IMG/VR virus record: IMGVR_UViG_3300020159_000130
Location: 1 to 50,008 of that record
DNA from: a virus
DNA length: 50,008 nt
Reading direction: 5' to 3' (one strand)
The notes below the pieces were generated by a model. It did no database searches. It was given only the letters and a program-made list of their open reading frames with translations, and was not told where the DNA came from. The translations under genes were made by a program, and so were the position numbers. Shown piece after piece: positions 24,284 to 30,971 of this stretch; the first letter of the stretch is position 1; every line of letters starts with the position of its first letter.

Positions 24284-24732
24284 TGCCTATGTTGGGGGGT
24301 GGGGGTGTCGATGCCCCGCTATATTTATTTCGTTATGCCATACCCTCAGTTGTGACCAACGATGTTGCCTTTGCTTTTGATGTTGTCTTCGTAGTCAAGC
24401 CCCGCAGGGAAATTTTATTCTTATTATTGCTTGCGTATTTGTAATACATTTAAGCCTGATTATGTTACATTAGATTCATGGCGAATTATCCCGCTAGTGC
24501 ATAGGATAGTGTAGCGAAGTTGACCGGCGAAACGAGGTCATCAGGTCGCCGCCTTTGTAATGAGGGAGAACTAGGGCGATGGATACAAACTGCAATTAGT
24601 GAAACATTCGAGGGCTTGAGGTTCTGGGTTCTTGAGTAGTGACTAGTTAGCGTGATAAGTACTGAAGCGGAAATAATACCGATTGCTTATCAATATGTAT
24701 TTTGTGTGGTGTATAGGTCGAGTGTGTTGTCT

Positions 24733-24741
24733 TGTGGATAA
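24733..24741 (-). promoter_or_regulatory. Perfect DnaA box (TTATCCACA on minus strand)
   Basis: TGTGGATAA on the plus strand equals the bacterial DnaA consensus TTATCCACA on the minus strand. It lies in the intergenic region ahead of the early genes, so it may mark a replication origin or a DnaA-sensitive promoter. I found only one perfect box here. Confidence 0.55.
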
Positions 24742-24808
24742 CATAGCAGGACTTGACTTATTATGCCAATAGTTAACGGTTTAGAGCCGTGCTATTAAAA
24801 ACACGACA

Positions 24809-24837
24809 TTGACGTTATTTTCGGCTTTGCATACAAC
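24809..24837 (+). promoter_or_regulatory. Promoter candidate for the rightward early genes
   Basis: TTGACG (24809-24814), a 17-base spacer, TACAAC (24832-24837). RNA would start near 24844, giving a leader of ~75 bases that includes the hairpin at 24852-24885. Matches are 5/6 and 4/6. Confidence 0.55.
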
Positions 24838-24851
24838 AGAGCCGGATAACG

Positions 24852-24885
24852 GGATAGGTCAAGGCACTTTGTCTAGTTCCTATCC
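24852..24885 (+). promoter_or_regulatory. Leader hairpin before the first early gene
   Basis: GGATAGG (24852-24858) pairs perfectly with CCTATCC (24879-24885) over a 20-base loop. No T-run follows, so it is not a terminator. It sits at the 5' end of the predicted early transcript, where it may stabilise the RNA or regulate translation. Confidence 0.5.
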
Positions 24886-24918
24886 TCTTATCAATCAAAT
24901 AACGTTAAGGAAACTATC

Positions 24919-25413
24919 ATGACCGCAAATTTACTCACAAAAACCGAAGTAACCGAGTTGGCTAAGTCCGTTGCAGGTAGAGGTAAGTCACTCAATCGTG
25001 ATATCCAGAAGCTAGCAGCTATGGCTATTGGATACGCTAACATTCATGGCGATGTAACTATTGCTCAGGATGTATACACTCAGTTAAGTGTAAACAAGGC
25101 TTTACGCTTGAAGTCCTTTGTTGCCTATTTAGAAACACATGGCAAGTTGGAGTATGACAAGTCAAGCAAGAATTTTATCTATCGCAAGCGTGACGATGTA
25201 GAAACAGATGTAATGTCATTGTTTATCTCGTTGTCAGATTGCCTATGGTACGAAGCACTCAAGGAAGCCGAGCCGGTGTCAATGTATGACCTCTCCGCTA
25301 AGATAGCAGCACTAGTCAAGCAAGCCGAGAAAATGGCAGCGCAAGAATCGACTACTGTTGCTCACCTCGAGTTACTCGAGCCACTCCGTAGCTTAGTAGT
25401 AGCAACCAACTAA
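24919..25413 (+). CDS. First early protein, unknown function, 164 aa
   Basis: 164 residues, mixed helical, starting MTANLLTKTEVTELAKSVAG and continuing SLNRDIQKLAAMAIGYANIH. An AAGGAAAC ribosome site precedes the ATG. I have seen similar proteins (RxIQKxAxxAIGYAxxHGD) at the start of early modules of aquatic phages, with no known function. The layout SVNKALRLKSFVAYLETHGK in the middle hints at a small winged-helix-like or helical fold, but no DNA-binding motif is clear. It is followed by two hairpins and a repeat-rich control region, so it may have its own transcript. Confidence 0.75.
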   Translation: MTANLLTKTEVTELAKSVAGRGKSLNRDIQKLAAMAIGYANIHGDVTIAQDVYTQLSVNKALRLKSFVAYLETHGKLEYDKSSKNFIYRKRDDVETDVMSLFISLSDCLWYEALKEAEPVSMYDLSAKIAALVKQAEKMAAQESTTVAHLELLEPLRSLVVATN

Positions 25414-25421
25414 AAGACGAA

Positions 25422-25455
25422 ACGGGCGCAAGCCCGTCTAACGGTCAAGCCGTTA
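25422..25455 (+). promoter_or_regulatory. Two tandem hairpins after the first early gene
   Basis: ACGGGC-GCAA-GCCCGT (25422-25437, 6-bp stem with a GNRA tetraloop), then TAACGG-TCAAG-CCGTTA (25439-25455, 6-bp stem), one base apart. No T-run follows, so they are more likely a 3' stabiliser, a factor-dependent stop or an attenuator than a classic terminator. Confidence 0.65.
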
Positions 25456-25469
25456 CTGATGAGTCTAAC

Positions 25470-25485
25470 ATGCAATATATTGCAT
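25470..25485. promoter_or_regulatory. 16-bp perfect palindrome, operator candidate
   Basis: ATGCAATATATTGCAT is its own reverse complement. It leads directly into the first TTGTAAGAA site (25485-25493), so it may be part of the same control element. Confidence 0.65.
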
Positions 25486-25840
25486 TGTAAGAAAACAAGG
25501 TGCTTTGTAAGAACTTTTTAGGTGCTTTGTAAGAATCTTACAATACAAAACTCTCTTTAGAATCAATGGGTTACGCTTATATGCCTAACAATGTAAGGTT
25601 GTAAGAACTTTTTTGCAGTGACTTTGGGAAATCGGGTTCGACTGAAGCACCTCGCAAGTCCAGATATGCACAAGCCTCACGAGGGCTTAATTTCTCAAAA
25701 TCTCTTACACTATTACAATATAATAGATATAGTAGGTTGTAAACACCAAAACCCGCATAAACACTAGGTTTAGCTTTGTAAGAAAAAGTTCTTACAATAC
25801 CCCTCAATTTTCTTACAATCTTACAATACATTTCTTACAT
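25485..25840. repeat. Cluster of TTGTAAGAA sites in both orientations (early control region)
   Basis: Forward copies of TTGTAAGAA start at 25485, 25505, 25527, 25599 and 25776. Reverse copies TTCTTACAA are at 25789 and 25810, with near copies at 25535, 25818 and 25832. Two form palindromes: 25527-25543 (8-bp arms, 1-base centre) and 25776-25797 (9-bp arms, 4-base centre). GGTGCTTTGTAAGAA is repeated exactly at 25499 and 25521, 22 bases apart (two helical turns). No credible gene lies in 25,456-25,854. A TATAAT occurs at 25719-25724 with no good -35. It looks like a multi-site protein-binding region that controls the genes from 25,855 on, or an iteron origin. Confidence 0.8.
25753..25771 (+). 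repeat. 19-bp repeat, copy 2 (first copy 15638-15656)
   Basis: Exact copy, same orientation, of the segment between capsid stop and terminator. Here it lies just before a TTGTAAGAA palindrome in noncoding DNA. Confidence 0.8.
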
Positions 25841-25854
25841 TACAAGGAGCTACT

Positions 25855-26019
25855 ATGAAAGCCTCAGATATCCTCATGCTTATAGGCACGGGGTTGCAGC
25901 TTGTGTTCTTAGTTTCAATCATACTTTTCAACGTGCCAGTATTCCCTGCGTGTATGTTAGTAGTGTTAGGCATTGCGTATCAGGTCTACGGTGTTCTAAT
26001 GTCTTACGAGGATAGCTAA
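25855..26019 (+). CDS. Small membrane protein, 54 aa
   Basis: 54 residues, starting MKASDILMLIGTGLQLVFLV and ending YEDS. The ribosome site AAGGAGC lies six bases before the ATG. Two hydrophobic stretches (about residues 6-24 and 29-48) separated by a Pro-containing turn (NVPVFPA) predict two membrane spans. It is the first gene after the TTGTAAGAA cluster and abuts the next gene, so it starts an operon. Function unknown; early phage membrane proteins often act in superinfection exclusion or host takeover. Confidence 0.7.
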   Translation: MKASDILMLIGTGLQLVFLVSIILFNVPVFPACMLVVLGIAYQVYGVLMSYEDS

Positions 26020-26021
26020 TC

Positions 26022-26183
26022 ATGGGCGAACTATTAAACAAAGCATTCATCGATGAGTTAACAGATGAAGAAGAAGCAACACTAAACAGGTTAGAGCAAG
26101 AGTGGCTGCTGATGTGTGCAATGGCAGAATCAACCGAGTGGCAAAACCCTACACCTATTATCAAAGCAACATCATTAAACTAA
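26022..26183 (+). CDS. Small acidic protein, 53 aa
   Basis: 53 residues beginning MGELLNKAFIDELTDEEEAT, then LNRLEQEWLLMCAMAES, a helical acidic protein. The ATG lies two bases after the upstream stop, and the next start codon 11 bases after its TAA. I do not recognise it. Confidence 0.6.
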   Translation: MGELLNKAFIDELTDEEEATLNRLEQEWLLMCAMAESTEWQNPTPIIKATSLN

Positions 26184-26194
26184 TGGAGGACAAC

Positions 26195-26359
26195 ATGATA
26201 ACGCAAGAACTATTCAAGCAATACGTAGGACGTGAGCCACAAGATGATGACCTTGAGCGTTGCAATTGTAACAACGCAGGTAAGGCGGGGCATGGTCAAT
26301 GCGGTTGGAATAATAAACAGAACCTACCTGTGTTTATGGTAGGTAACGAGGGAGAATGA
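26195..26359 (+). CDS. Small Cys-containing phage protein, 54 aa
   Basis: 54 residues from the ATG at 26195, preceded by GGAGG. LFKQYVGREPQDDDLERCNC is followed by AGKAGHGQCGWNN and LPVFMVG. The C-x-C … GxxGHxxCGW pattern is one I know from small proteins in aquatic phages and suggests a metal site (Cys/His). Function unknown. Confidence 0.7.
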   Translation: MITQELFKQYVGREPQDDDLERCNCNNAGKAGHGQCGWNNKQNLPVFMVGNEGE

Positions 26360-26360
26360 T

Positions 26361-26642
26361 ATGCAATGGAGATACGGTATCAAGGCGGTATTGTGGGACG
26401 GGCAACCTGATGGTATTCAAGTCATTGAAGTATACGACGACAATCTACCACCTAGTGGCAGGGCATGGTGCGAAACAGAAATATATGCCGACACATTCGA
26501 GGGTATGTTTGAGCTATTAGAACGTATCAAGCGTGACATCACAAGCCTCAACAATCAACCTGATGTTATTGAAGATGCAATACTTAAACAATGGTGGTGG
26601 TCTGATGCTACTACTAAGCTATACCCAAGCGAGGAGGTGTGA
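26361..26642 (+). CDS. Hypothetical protein, 93 aa
   Basis: 93 residues, starting MQWRYGIKAVLWDGQPDGIQ; the middle (SGRAWCETEIYADTFEGMFE) and a Trp-rich end (LKQWWWSDATTKLYPSEEV) are noted. GGGAG lies before the ATG. One base separates its stop from the next ATG. No family recognised. Confidence 0.6.
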   Translation: MQWRYGIKAVLWDGQPDGIQVIEVYDDNLPPSGRAWCETEIYADTFEGMFELLERIKRDITSLNNQPDVIEDAILKQWWWSDATTKLYPSEEV

Positions 26643-26643
26643 G

Positions 26644-26841
26644 ATGAGACCGTGTTTATTATGTGGCGAAGAAGAACTGTCAACTGCAAGGTGGGCACTA
26701 GGTTACAAGACATGCCTAAAGTGTGGTGAGGACAGAGCCAAGCAAGTCAAGCATTGCATTGCACCTATTAACAAATCAAACTACATGTTCATTAGCGATA
26801 TGGAAACACTCAAACAACTAAACCCAAAGAGGACAACATGA
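26644..26841 (+). CDS. Small zinc-finger protein, 65 aa
   Basis: 65 residues from the ATG at 26644, with AGGAGG ahead of it. CLLCGEEELSTARWALGYKT then CLKCGEDRAKQVKHC gives two CxxC pairs about 20 residues apart, a zinc ribbon similar to TraR/DksA-type fingers but without their coiled coil. The end is APINKSNYMFISDMETLKQL then NPKRTT, a conserved tail in phage homologues I recall. It may bind nucleic acid or RNA polymerase; not shown. Confidence 0.7.
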   Translation: MRPCLLCGEEELSTARWALGYKTCLKCGEDRAKQVKHCIAPINKSNYMFISDMETLKQLNPKRTT

Positions 26842-27062
26842 TAGAGCCAATCACCCCAAGAGGTAAGGCAATAAAGAAAGCATGGGAAGAATACGAGCCT
26901 GAGTTTATGTATGACGATGAGTGTGTATTGCAAAAGAACGAGGACACGCTATACCACTTTGAAGATGTACATGAAACCTTTGTCGATGGTTTTATAGCAG
27001 GGATTAAGTATGCGTCCGACAGATTGTTACAAGAAGCTACTCAACATTTAATGGAGGATTGA
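26838..27062 (+). CDS. Hypothetical acidic protein, 74 aa
   Basis: 74 residues, starting MIEPITPRGKAIKKAWEEYE and ending TQHLMED, acidic and largely helical. The ATG overlaps the upstream stop (ATGA). I do not recognise the family; it is one of a string of short early genes. Confidence 0.55.
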   Translation: MIEPITPRGKAIKKAWEEYEPEFMYDDECVLQKNEDTLYHFEDVHETFVDGFIAGIKYASDRLLQEATQHLMED

Positions 27063-27063
27063 T

Positions 27064-27276
27064 ATGACAACAATTTATATAAACATGAGAGAGTCATTCG
27101 ATGACGAGCAACTTATTACCGAGATGGAAGGGCGGGGCTATGTTGTACTGCCTAAGGATGAACAAGAAGAGAAAGACATACAACGTATATACGAAGCGTT
27201 GTATCTAGGTAAGCAGGACGAAGCAATGATGCGAATGAAAGAATATGTTTGCAATAAATTAGGTAGGGTGTTATAA
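27064..27276 (+). CDS. Hypothetical protein, 70 aa
   Basis: 70 residues, beginning MTTIYINMRESFDDEQLITE, helical towards the end (IQRIYEALYLGKQDEAMMRM). The last codons contain the promoter for the MoxR gene (27249-27277). No family recognised. Confidence 0.55.
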   Translation: MTTIYINMRESFDDEQLITEMEGRGYVVLPKDEQEEKDIQRIYEALYLGKQDEAMMRMKEYVCNKLGRVL

Positions 27277-27277
27277 T
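27249..27277 (+). promoter_or_regulatory. Strong promoter with extended -10 ahead of the MoxR operon
   Basis: TTGCAA (27249-27254), a 17-base spacer, then a perfect TATAAT (27272-27277) preceded by TGT (extended -10). RNA would start near 27284. The two TGTAAGA sites at 27277-27293 overlap the start point. Confidence 0.75.
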
Positions 27278-27293
27278 GTAAGACGATGTAAGA
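27277..27293 (+). promoter_or_regulatory. Paired TGTAAGA sites at the MoxR promoter start, operator candidate
   Basis: TGTAAGA at 27277-27283 and 27287-27293, one helical turn apart, sitting on the predicted RNA start. They match the core of the TTGTAAGAA cluster at 25.5-25.8 kb. A protein bound here would block or modulate this promoter. Confidence 0.6.
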
Positions 27294-27329
27294 AGTATGT
27301 AAACCACAACAACACAACAAGGAGCTAAC

Positions 27330-28397
27330 ATGGCTGAAATTAATTTCGGTAAGACCGTCACACTCAAGCAAGCTGCAAAGATTATCGTAGCATCCCCAAA
27401 GAATCGTTACTTACTACGTGGTGAGCCGGGAATTGGCAAGTCATCCCTAACCGCTACACTCAAAGAGTTACTACCTAAGCATCACGTGGCATACATGGAT
27501 GTACCGAACATGGACTTAGGCGATATCGCCATGCCCGTAGTGGATAAGGACACCAAGACCACACGCTACTACCCCAATGCACGCTTCATGTTTCACACAG
27601 GTGAGCCAGTCATTGTCAATCTTGACGAGTTCACCAAAGGCGCAGAGCCAATCAAGAACATGCTGCACCCACTACTCGAAGCACACAATCCTAGACTAGG
27701 TGACGTGCCAGTGCATAACGAATCAATCATATTCCTTACAGGTAACCTAGCAACAGATGGTGTCGGTGACAACCTCAAGGCACACAGTCTTAACCGTATC
27801 ATTCCATTGAACATCGAGAAGCCTAGCTTTGACGAGTGGGCAGACTGGGCTATGAACAACGGTATCGCACCAGAGATTCTAGCGTTCGGTCGTATGATGC
27901 CGCAGATATTCGCAAGCTATACCGATGCAAGCCAGAAAGAAAATCCATACATCTACAACCCCCTTAAACCTACACAAGCATACGTATCCCCTCGTTCACT
28001 CGAACGTGCAAGTAACATCGTCAATGTAAGACAGCACTTAGATAACGAGAGCGTGATAGCTGCGCTGAGTGGCGCAATCGGTGAATCAGCAGCACGTGAC
28101 TTCCAAGCATACCTTGAGTACTCAGATCAGTTACCTACATGGGAGTCAACGATCAAAGATCCACGAGGTGCGTTAGTACCTAAGTCAGCAGGTGCAGCAG
28201 CTATCGTAGTGTTCGGTGCAATCCAGAAGGTAGACAAGACAACGATCGAGCCATTCATGCAATACCTTGAACGCTTCACCGAAGAGTGGCAAGCAGCGTT
28301 TGCAATCAACATCGCCAAGTCCAAGACCAAGCAGCCCGTAGCGTTTAGCTGCAAGAAGTTCAGCGAGTGGGTAGCTAAGAACGAGGACTTGTTATGA
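27330..28397 (+). CDS. MoxR-type AAA+ ATPase
   Basis: 355 residues. Walker A is GEPGIGKSS (31-39), Walker B is PVIVNLDEF (93-101), and IIFLTGN is a sensor-1 region, with a lid of helices after it. MoxR-type ATPases act as chaperones or metal-insertion factors with a VWA-domain partner; the partner lies two genes downstream (28621-29817). The ribosome site AACACAACAAGGAGCTAA is identical to that of 30091. It leads the operon driven by the promoter at 27249. Confidence 0.85.
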   Translation: MAEINFGKTVTLKQAAKIIVASPKNRYLLRGEPGIGKSSLTATLKELLPKHHVAYMDVPNMDLGDIAMPVVDKDTKTTRYYPNARFMFHTGEPVIVNLDEFTKGAEPIKNMLHPLLEAHNPRLGDVPVHNESIIFLTGNLATDGVGDNLKAHSLNRIIPLNIEKPSFDEWADWAMNNGIAPEILAFGRMMPQIFASYTDASQKENPYIYNPLKPTQAYVSPRSLERASNIVNVRQHLDNESVIAALSGAIGESAARDFQAYLEYSDQLPTWESTIKDPRGALVPKSAGAAAIVVFGAIQKVDKTTIEPFMQYLERFTEEWQAAFAINIAKSKTKQPVAFSCKKFSEWVAKNEDLL

Positions 28398-28624
28398 GAA
28401 AAGAGTTTAAGCACAGCAATTACTTTGTAGCGTGGGTGCGTGAGGACAATGCGGATAAACCCAACCTGCCGTACGAAGCGGCACAAAAAGAATATATGTA
28501 CCGAGTATTCAGGGATGAGTATGGTAGCAGCAAAGCTACATCTATCACAGAAGCAATGCCGTATGACGAAGCACAAGCAAAGAAAAGGGAAATCTGGTTA
28601 CTAACTAAGGGAGAGCTAGTATGA
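28394..28624 (+). CDS. Hypothetical protein between MoxR and VWA genes, 76 aa
   Basis: 76 residues, starting MRKEFKHSNYFVAWVREDNA, charged and mixed, ending EIWLLTKGELV. It overlaps both neighbours by four bases, so it is coupled to the MoxR and VWA genes. Not recognised; an adaptor for the pair is a guess. Confidence 0.6.
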   Translation: MRKEFKHSNYFVAWVREDNADKPNLPYEAAQKEYMYRVFRDEYGSSKATSITEAMPYDEAQAKKREIWLLTKGELV

Positions 28625-29817
28625 GTGACATAGACAAGGAAGAACGTAAGGTTAAGAAAGTCAAGATCAGTCTAATGCGTGAGCCTAAGTTTGCATTATG
28701 GCAGGGTGCAATGATGATCGGCAAGACTAGCATCGAGGACGATATACCCACAGCAGCAACCAACGGTCGTGATGAGTTCTATGGGCGGGAGTTCGTCAAG
28801 GACTTGACCGAGAAGGAACTGGCATTCGTTGTCCTCCACGAATGTATGCACAAAATTTACCGGCACTTAACTACGTGGAAGAAGCTGTATGACGAGGACA
28901 AATACCTAGCCAATTGCGCTTGTGACTTTGTTATTAATCTCGAGCTGTTCGACATGGACAAGGAAGGTAAGTACTTAGCCAGACCTGTTAAGAACGGTAA
29001 GCCTATCGGGTTACTTGATGAGAAGTATCGTGGCATGAACACCAAGCAGGTCTACGACTTGTTGAAAGAAGAGATGGACAAGGATGGTGAAGGGTTCGGT
29101 AATAACTTTGACGAGCATGACTGGGACGGTGCTGAGAACATGACCGATGAGGAGAAGAAAGAGTTATACAAGGAAGTCGAGCAAGCCATACGTCAAGGTG
29201 CAATGACACACCATAAGCTTAACGGTGGTGGCGCAGGTGGAATGAGTCGTGAGATGGGTGAGTTGCTTGAACCAAAAGTTAATTGGCGTGAGCAGCTACG
29301 TGAGTATGTTAAATCAATTTGTGCAGGGAAGGACGCATCATCATGGCGACGAGTAAACCGCAGGTACATTGGGCAAGACATCTATATGCCCACGTTAATC
29401 AGCGAACGAGTAGGACACATAGTAATCGGGATAGATACAAGTGGGTCTATCGGGGGCAAGGAATTAAACGACTTCCTTTCTGAAGTTAAGGGTGTAGCTG
29501 AGGAAGTATCACCTGAGAAGGTTGACTTGTTGTACTGGGACTGTGAGGTGGCGGGACATGAAACATATGATGCAGCAACAGTGGGTTCGATCGTTGATTC
29601 TACTAAGCCAAAGGGTGGCGGTGGCACTTCACCTAGTTGCGTTAGCGAATACCTTAAGGATAAAGGAATCAAGCCTGAATGCACGATCATGCTCACAGAC
29701 GGGTATGTTGGTTCGGATTGGGGTAGCGATTGGGAATCACCAGTACTCTGGGTTGTCGTGGGTGGCAACACTGCCACTGCACCTAATGGCAAAACTATTC
29801 ACATCAAGGGAGACTAA
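28621..29817 (+). CDS. VWA-domain protein with metallopeptidase-like N-terminus (DUF2201-type)
   Basis: 398 residues. The N-terminal part has LHECMHKIY (HExxH at 73-77), a zinc-peptidase motif; the C-terminal part, from about 265, has the MIDAS signature IDTSGS (D272, S274, S276), then GGGGTSPS and LTDGYV, a von Willebrand A fold. This is the layout of the putative metallopeptidase plus VWA-like (DUF2201) family, the usual partner of MoxR ATPases. The pair may remodel or cleave a host or phage protein. Whether the HExxH is catalytic is unknown. Confidence 0.85.
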   Translation: MSDIDKEERKVKKVKISLMREPKFALWQGAMMIGKTSIEDDIPTAATNGRDEFYGREFVKDLTEKELAFVVLHECMHKIYRHLTTWKKLYDEDKYLANCACDFVINLELFDMDKEGKYLARPVKNGKPIGLLDEKYRGMNTKQVYDLLKEEMDKDGEGFGNNFDEHDWDGAENMTDEEKKELYKEVEQAIRQGAMTHHKLNGGGAGGMSREMGELLEPKVNWREQLREYVKSICAGKDASSWRRVNRRYIGQDIYMPTLISERVGHIVIGIDTSGSIGGKELNDFLSEVKGVAEEVSPEKVDLLYWDCEVAGHETYDAATVGSIVDSTKPKGGGGTSPSCVSEYLKDKGIKPECTIMLTDGYVGSDWGSDWESPVLWVVVGGNTATAPNGKTIHIKGD

Positions 29818-29818
29818 G

Positions 29819-30067
29819 ATGGCTAAGGTAGTGGTAGAGATGGGGTATAAGTCATTCGTTATGGATACTAAAGATGGTGTAGCTTTGATGGATGTACTAG
29901 GTAGGGCTGAGCTATACGAAGAGAAGTATCACAGAGAAGAAGGTGAAACACAGGCAGGTTATACATACCACGTGTACCCGATGGATGTTCGTAGCGGGAT
30001 AGCAATGCGGTTATTGAGTGATGACTTGTATACGATGTACAAGATGGCAGGTAAGCCACAAGACTAA
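29819..30067 (+). CDS. Hypothetical protein, 82 aa
   Basis: 82 residues from the ATG at 29819 (MAKVVVEMGYKSFVMDTKDG), with GGGAGACTAAG ahead and two bases after the VWA stop. It ends LYTMYKMAGKPQD. The central part is mixed alpha/beta. Not recognised; co-transcribed with the VWA gene. Confidence 0.6.
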   Translation: MAKVVVEMGYKSFVMDTKDGVALMDVLGRAELYEEKYHREEGETQAGYTYHVYPMDVRSGIAMRLLSDDLYTMYKMAGKPQD

Positions 30068-30090
30068 TTAAACACAACAAGGAGCTAATC

Positions 30091-30948
30091 ATGGGTATAT
30101 CATCAAGCGCAGTACTAGTAGAGTTAAACGTATCTAACTGGGGTGCAAGCAAGTTAGACCGTAACGTAGCAGATACAGTGAATGCAAATCATAACGCAGT
30201 ACACGATGCAAGTAAGGTGTACAAGAACTTAACAGCAGGATCAACACTATGCTCAGACATAGGCAAGTACGCAGCTAAGATTCGCCTGTACCACAATGAC
30301 ATGACTATGCCGTGGGCATCCAAAGGCGCAAGGCTTCTACCTACCAGCTTAGTCTTAGAGTACAAGCAACAGATCAACAACATGAAGATTACATACGAGA
30401 CGATGTGTAATAACTTCTTCAATCAATACCCAACGATAGTATCCAATGCACAGCAACACTTAGGCGCATTGTTTAAAGCAGATGACTACCCAACACTTGA
30501 CGAGATCAAACAGAAGTTCGGTTTCAAGATAGTGTTCTCACCGTTACCCGAAGCAGGTGACTGGAGATTAGATGTAGGTAACGAGGACTTACGTGAGTTA
30601 GCCGCAAGCTACGAAGCAGACTTCAATGACAGGTTAGCCGAAGCAGTACGTGCCCCGTGGGATAAGTTACATAAAGAATTGACCGCACTATCCACTAAGT
30701 TGAATGACGAAGGTGCTGACCCTGACAAGAAGAAACGATACCACGATAGCTTGATTGAGAACCCGCAAGAACTATGCAGATTACTCACTCACTTGAATGT
30801 AACCAATGACCCTAAGTTAGAGGAAGCAAGACGTGACCTTGAACGTGCCTTAGTAGGTGTAGACATCGAGGACATCAAGGAGCATGAGACAGCACGTAGC
30901 GATGTGAAGAAACGTGTCGATGCAATCTTAGATAAATTCGATTGGTAA
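30091..30948 (+). CDS. DUF3150-like protein of the MoxR/VWA cassette
   Basis: 285 residues, starting MGISSSAVLVELNVSNWGAS, then LDRNVADTV, AAKIRLYHNDMTMPWASKGA, RLLPTSLVLEYK, IVSNAQQHLGALFKADDYPT and PLPEAGDWRLDVG. I recall this pattern (LVELNxSxWxxxKLDxxV … PWxxxGxRLLPxxxxxxY … PxPExGDxRxD) from the DUF3150 family, which tends to accompany MoxR and VWA genes in phages. The rest is helical (RLAEAVRAPWDKLHKELTAL). The ribosome site is the shared AAGGAGCTAA type. Role unknown. Confidence 0.7.
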   Translation: MGISSSAVLVELNVSNWGASKLDRNVADTVNANHNAVHDASKVYKNLTAGSTLCSDIGKYAAKIRLYHNDMTMPWASKGARLLPTSLVLEYKQQINNMKITYETMCNNFFNQYPTIVSNAQQHLGALFKADDYPTLDEIKQKFGFKIVFSPLPEAGDWRLDVGNEDLRELAASYEADFNDRLAEAVRAPWDKLHKELTALSTKLNDEGADPDKKKRYHDSLIENPQELCRLLTHLNVTNDPKLEEARRDLERALVGVDIEDIKEHETARSDVKKRVDAILDKFDW

Positions 30949-30971
30949 TGTGGAAGAAAAGGAGAGCTAAC

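Larger units (their letters stand above)
24116..24918. other. Divergent intergenic control region between late and early modules
   Basis: About 800 bases without a supported gene; only frames of under about 15 codons are seen in the sections I translated. It separates leftward from rightward transcription. From left to right it contains a 13-bp repeat pair with three G-rich blocks, a 5-bp and a 6-bp stem at 24521-24551 (alternatives to each other), a perfect DnaA box, the rightward promoter and a leader hairpin. Such regions in phages typically hold the packaging site, origin or both. Confidence 0.7.

Noticed and set aside
24521-24551. Possible H-type pseudoknot (TGACC/GGTCA with GGCGA/TCGCC)
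   Set aside because: There is no base to bridge the first loop, so both stems cannot form together; it may be just two weak alternative hairpins.
25631-25650. GGGTTCGA segment that looks like a tRNA T-arm
   Set aside because: The flanking five bases on each side do not pair, and no acceptor, D or anticodon arm can be drawn.
25577-25831. Minus-strand open frame of 84 codons in the early control region
   Set aside because: Its ends are built from the TTGTAAGAA repeats, it has no ribosome site and no recognisable protein pattern; it is more likely noncoding DNA.
25485-25840. CRISPR array
   Set aside because: The repeated unit is 9 bp, occurs in both orientations and has irregular spacing; there are no cas genes beyond a Cas4-like nuclease that is typical of phages.
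29522-29818. Long upstream extension of the 82-residue gene overlapping the VWA gene
   Set aside because: It is the shadow frame of the VWA gene; the ATG at 29819 has a good ribosome site.
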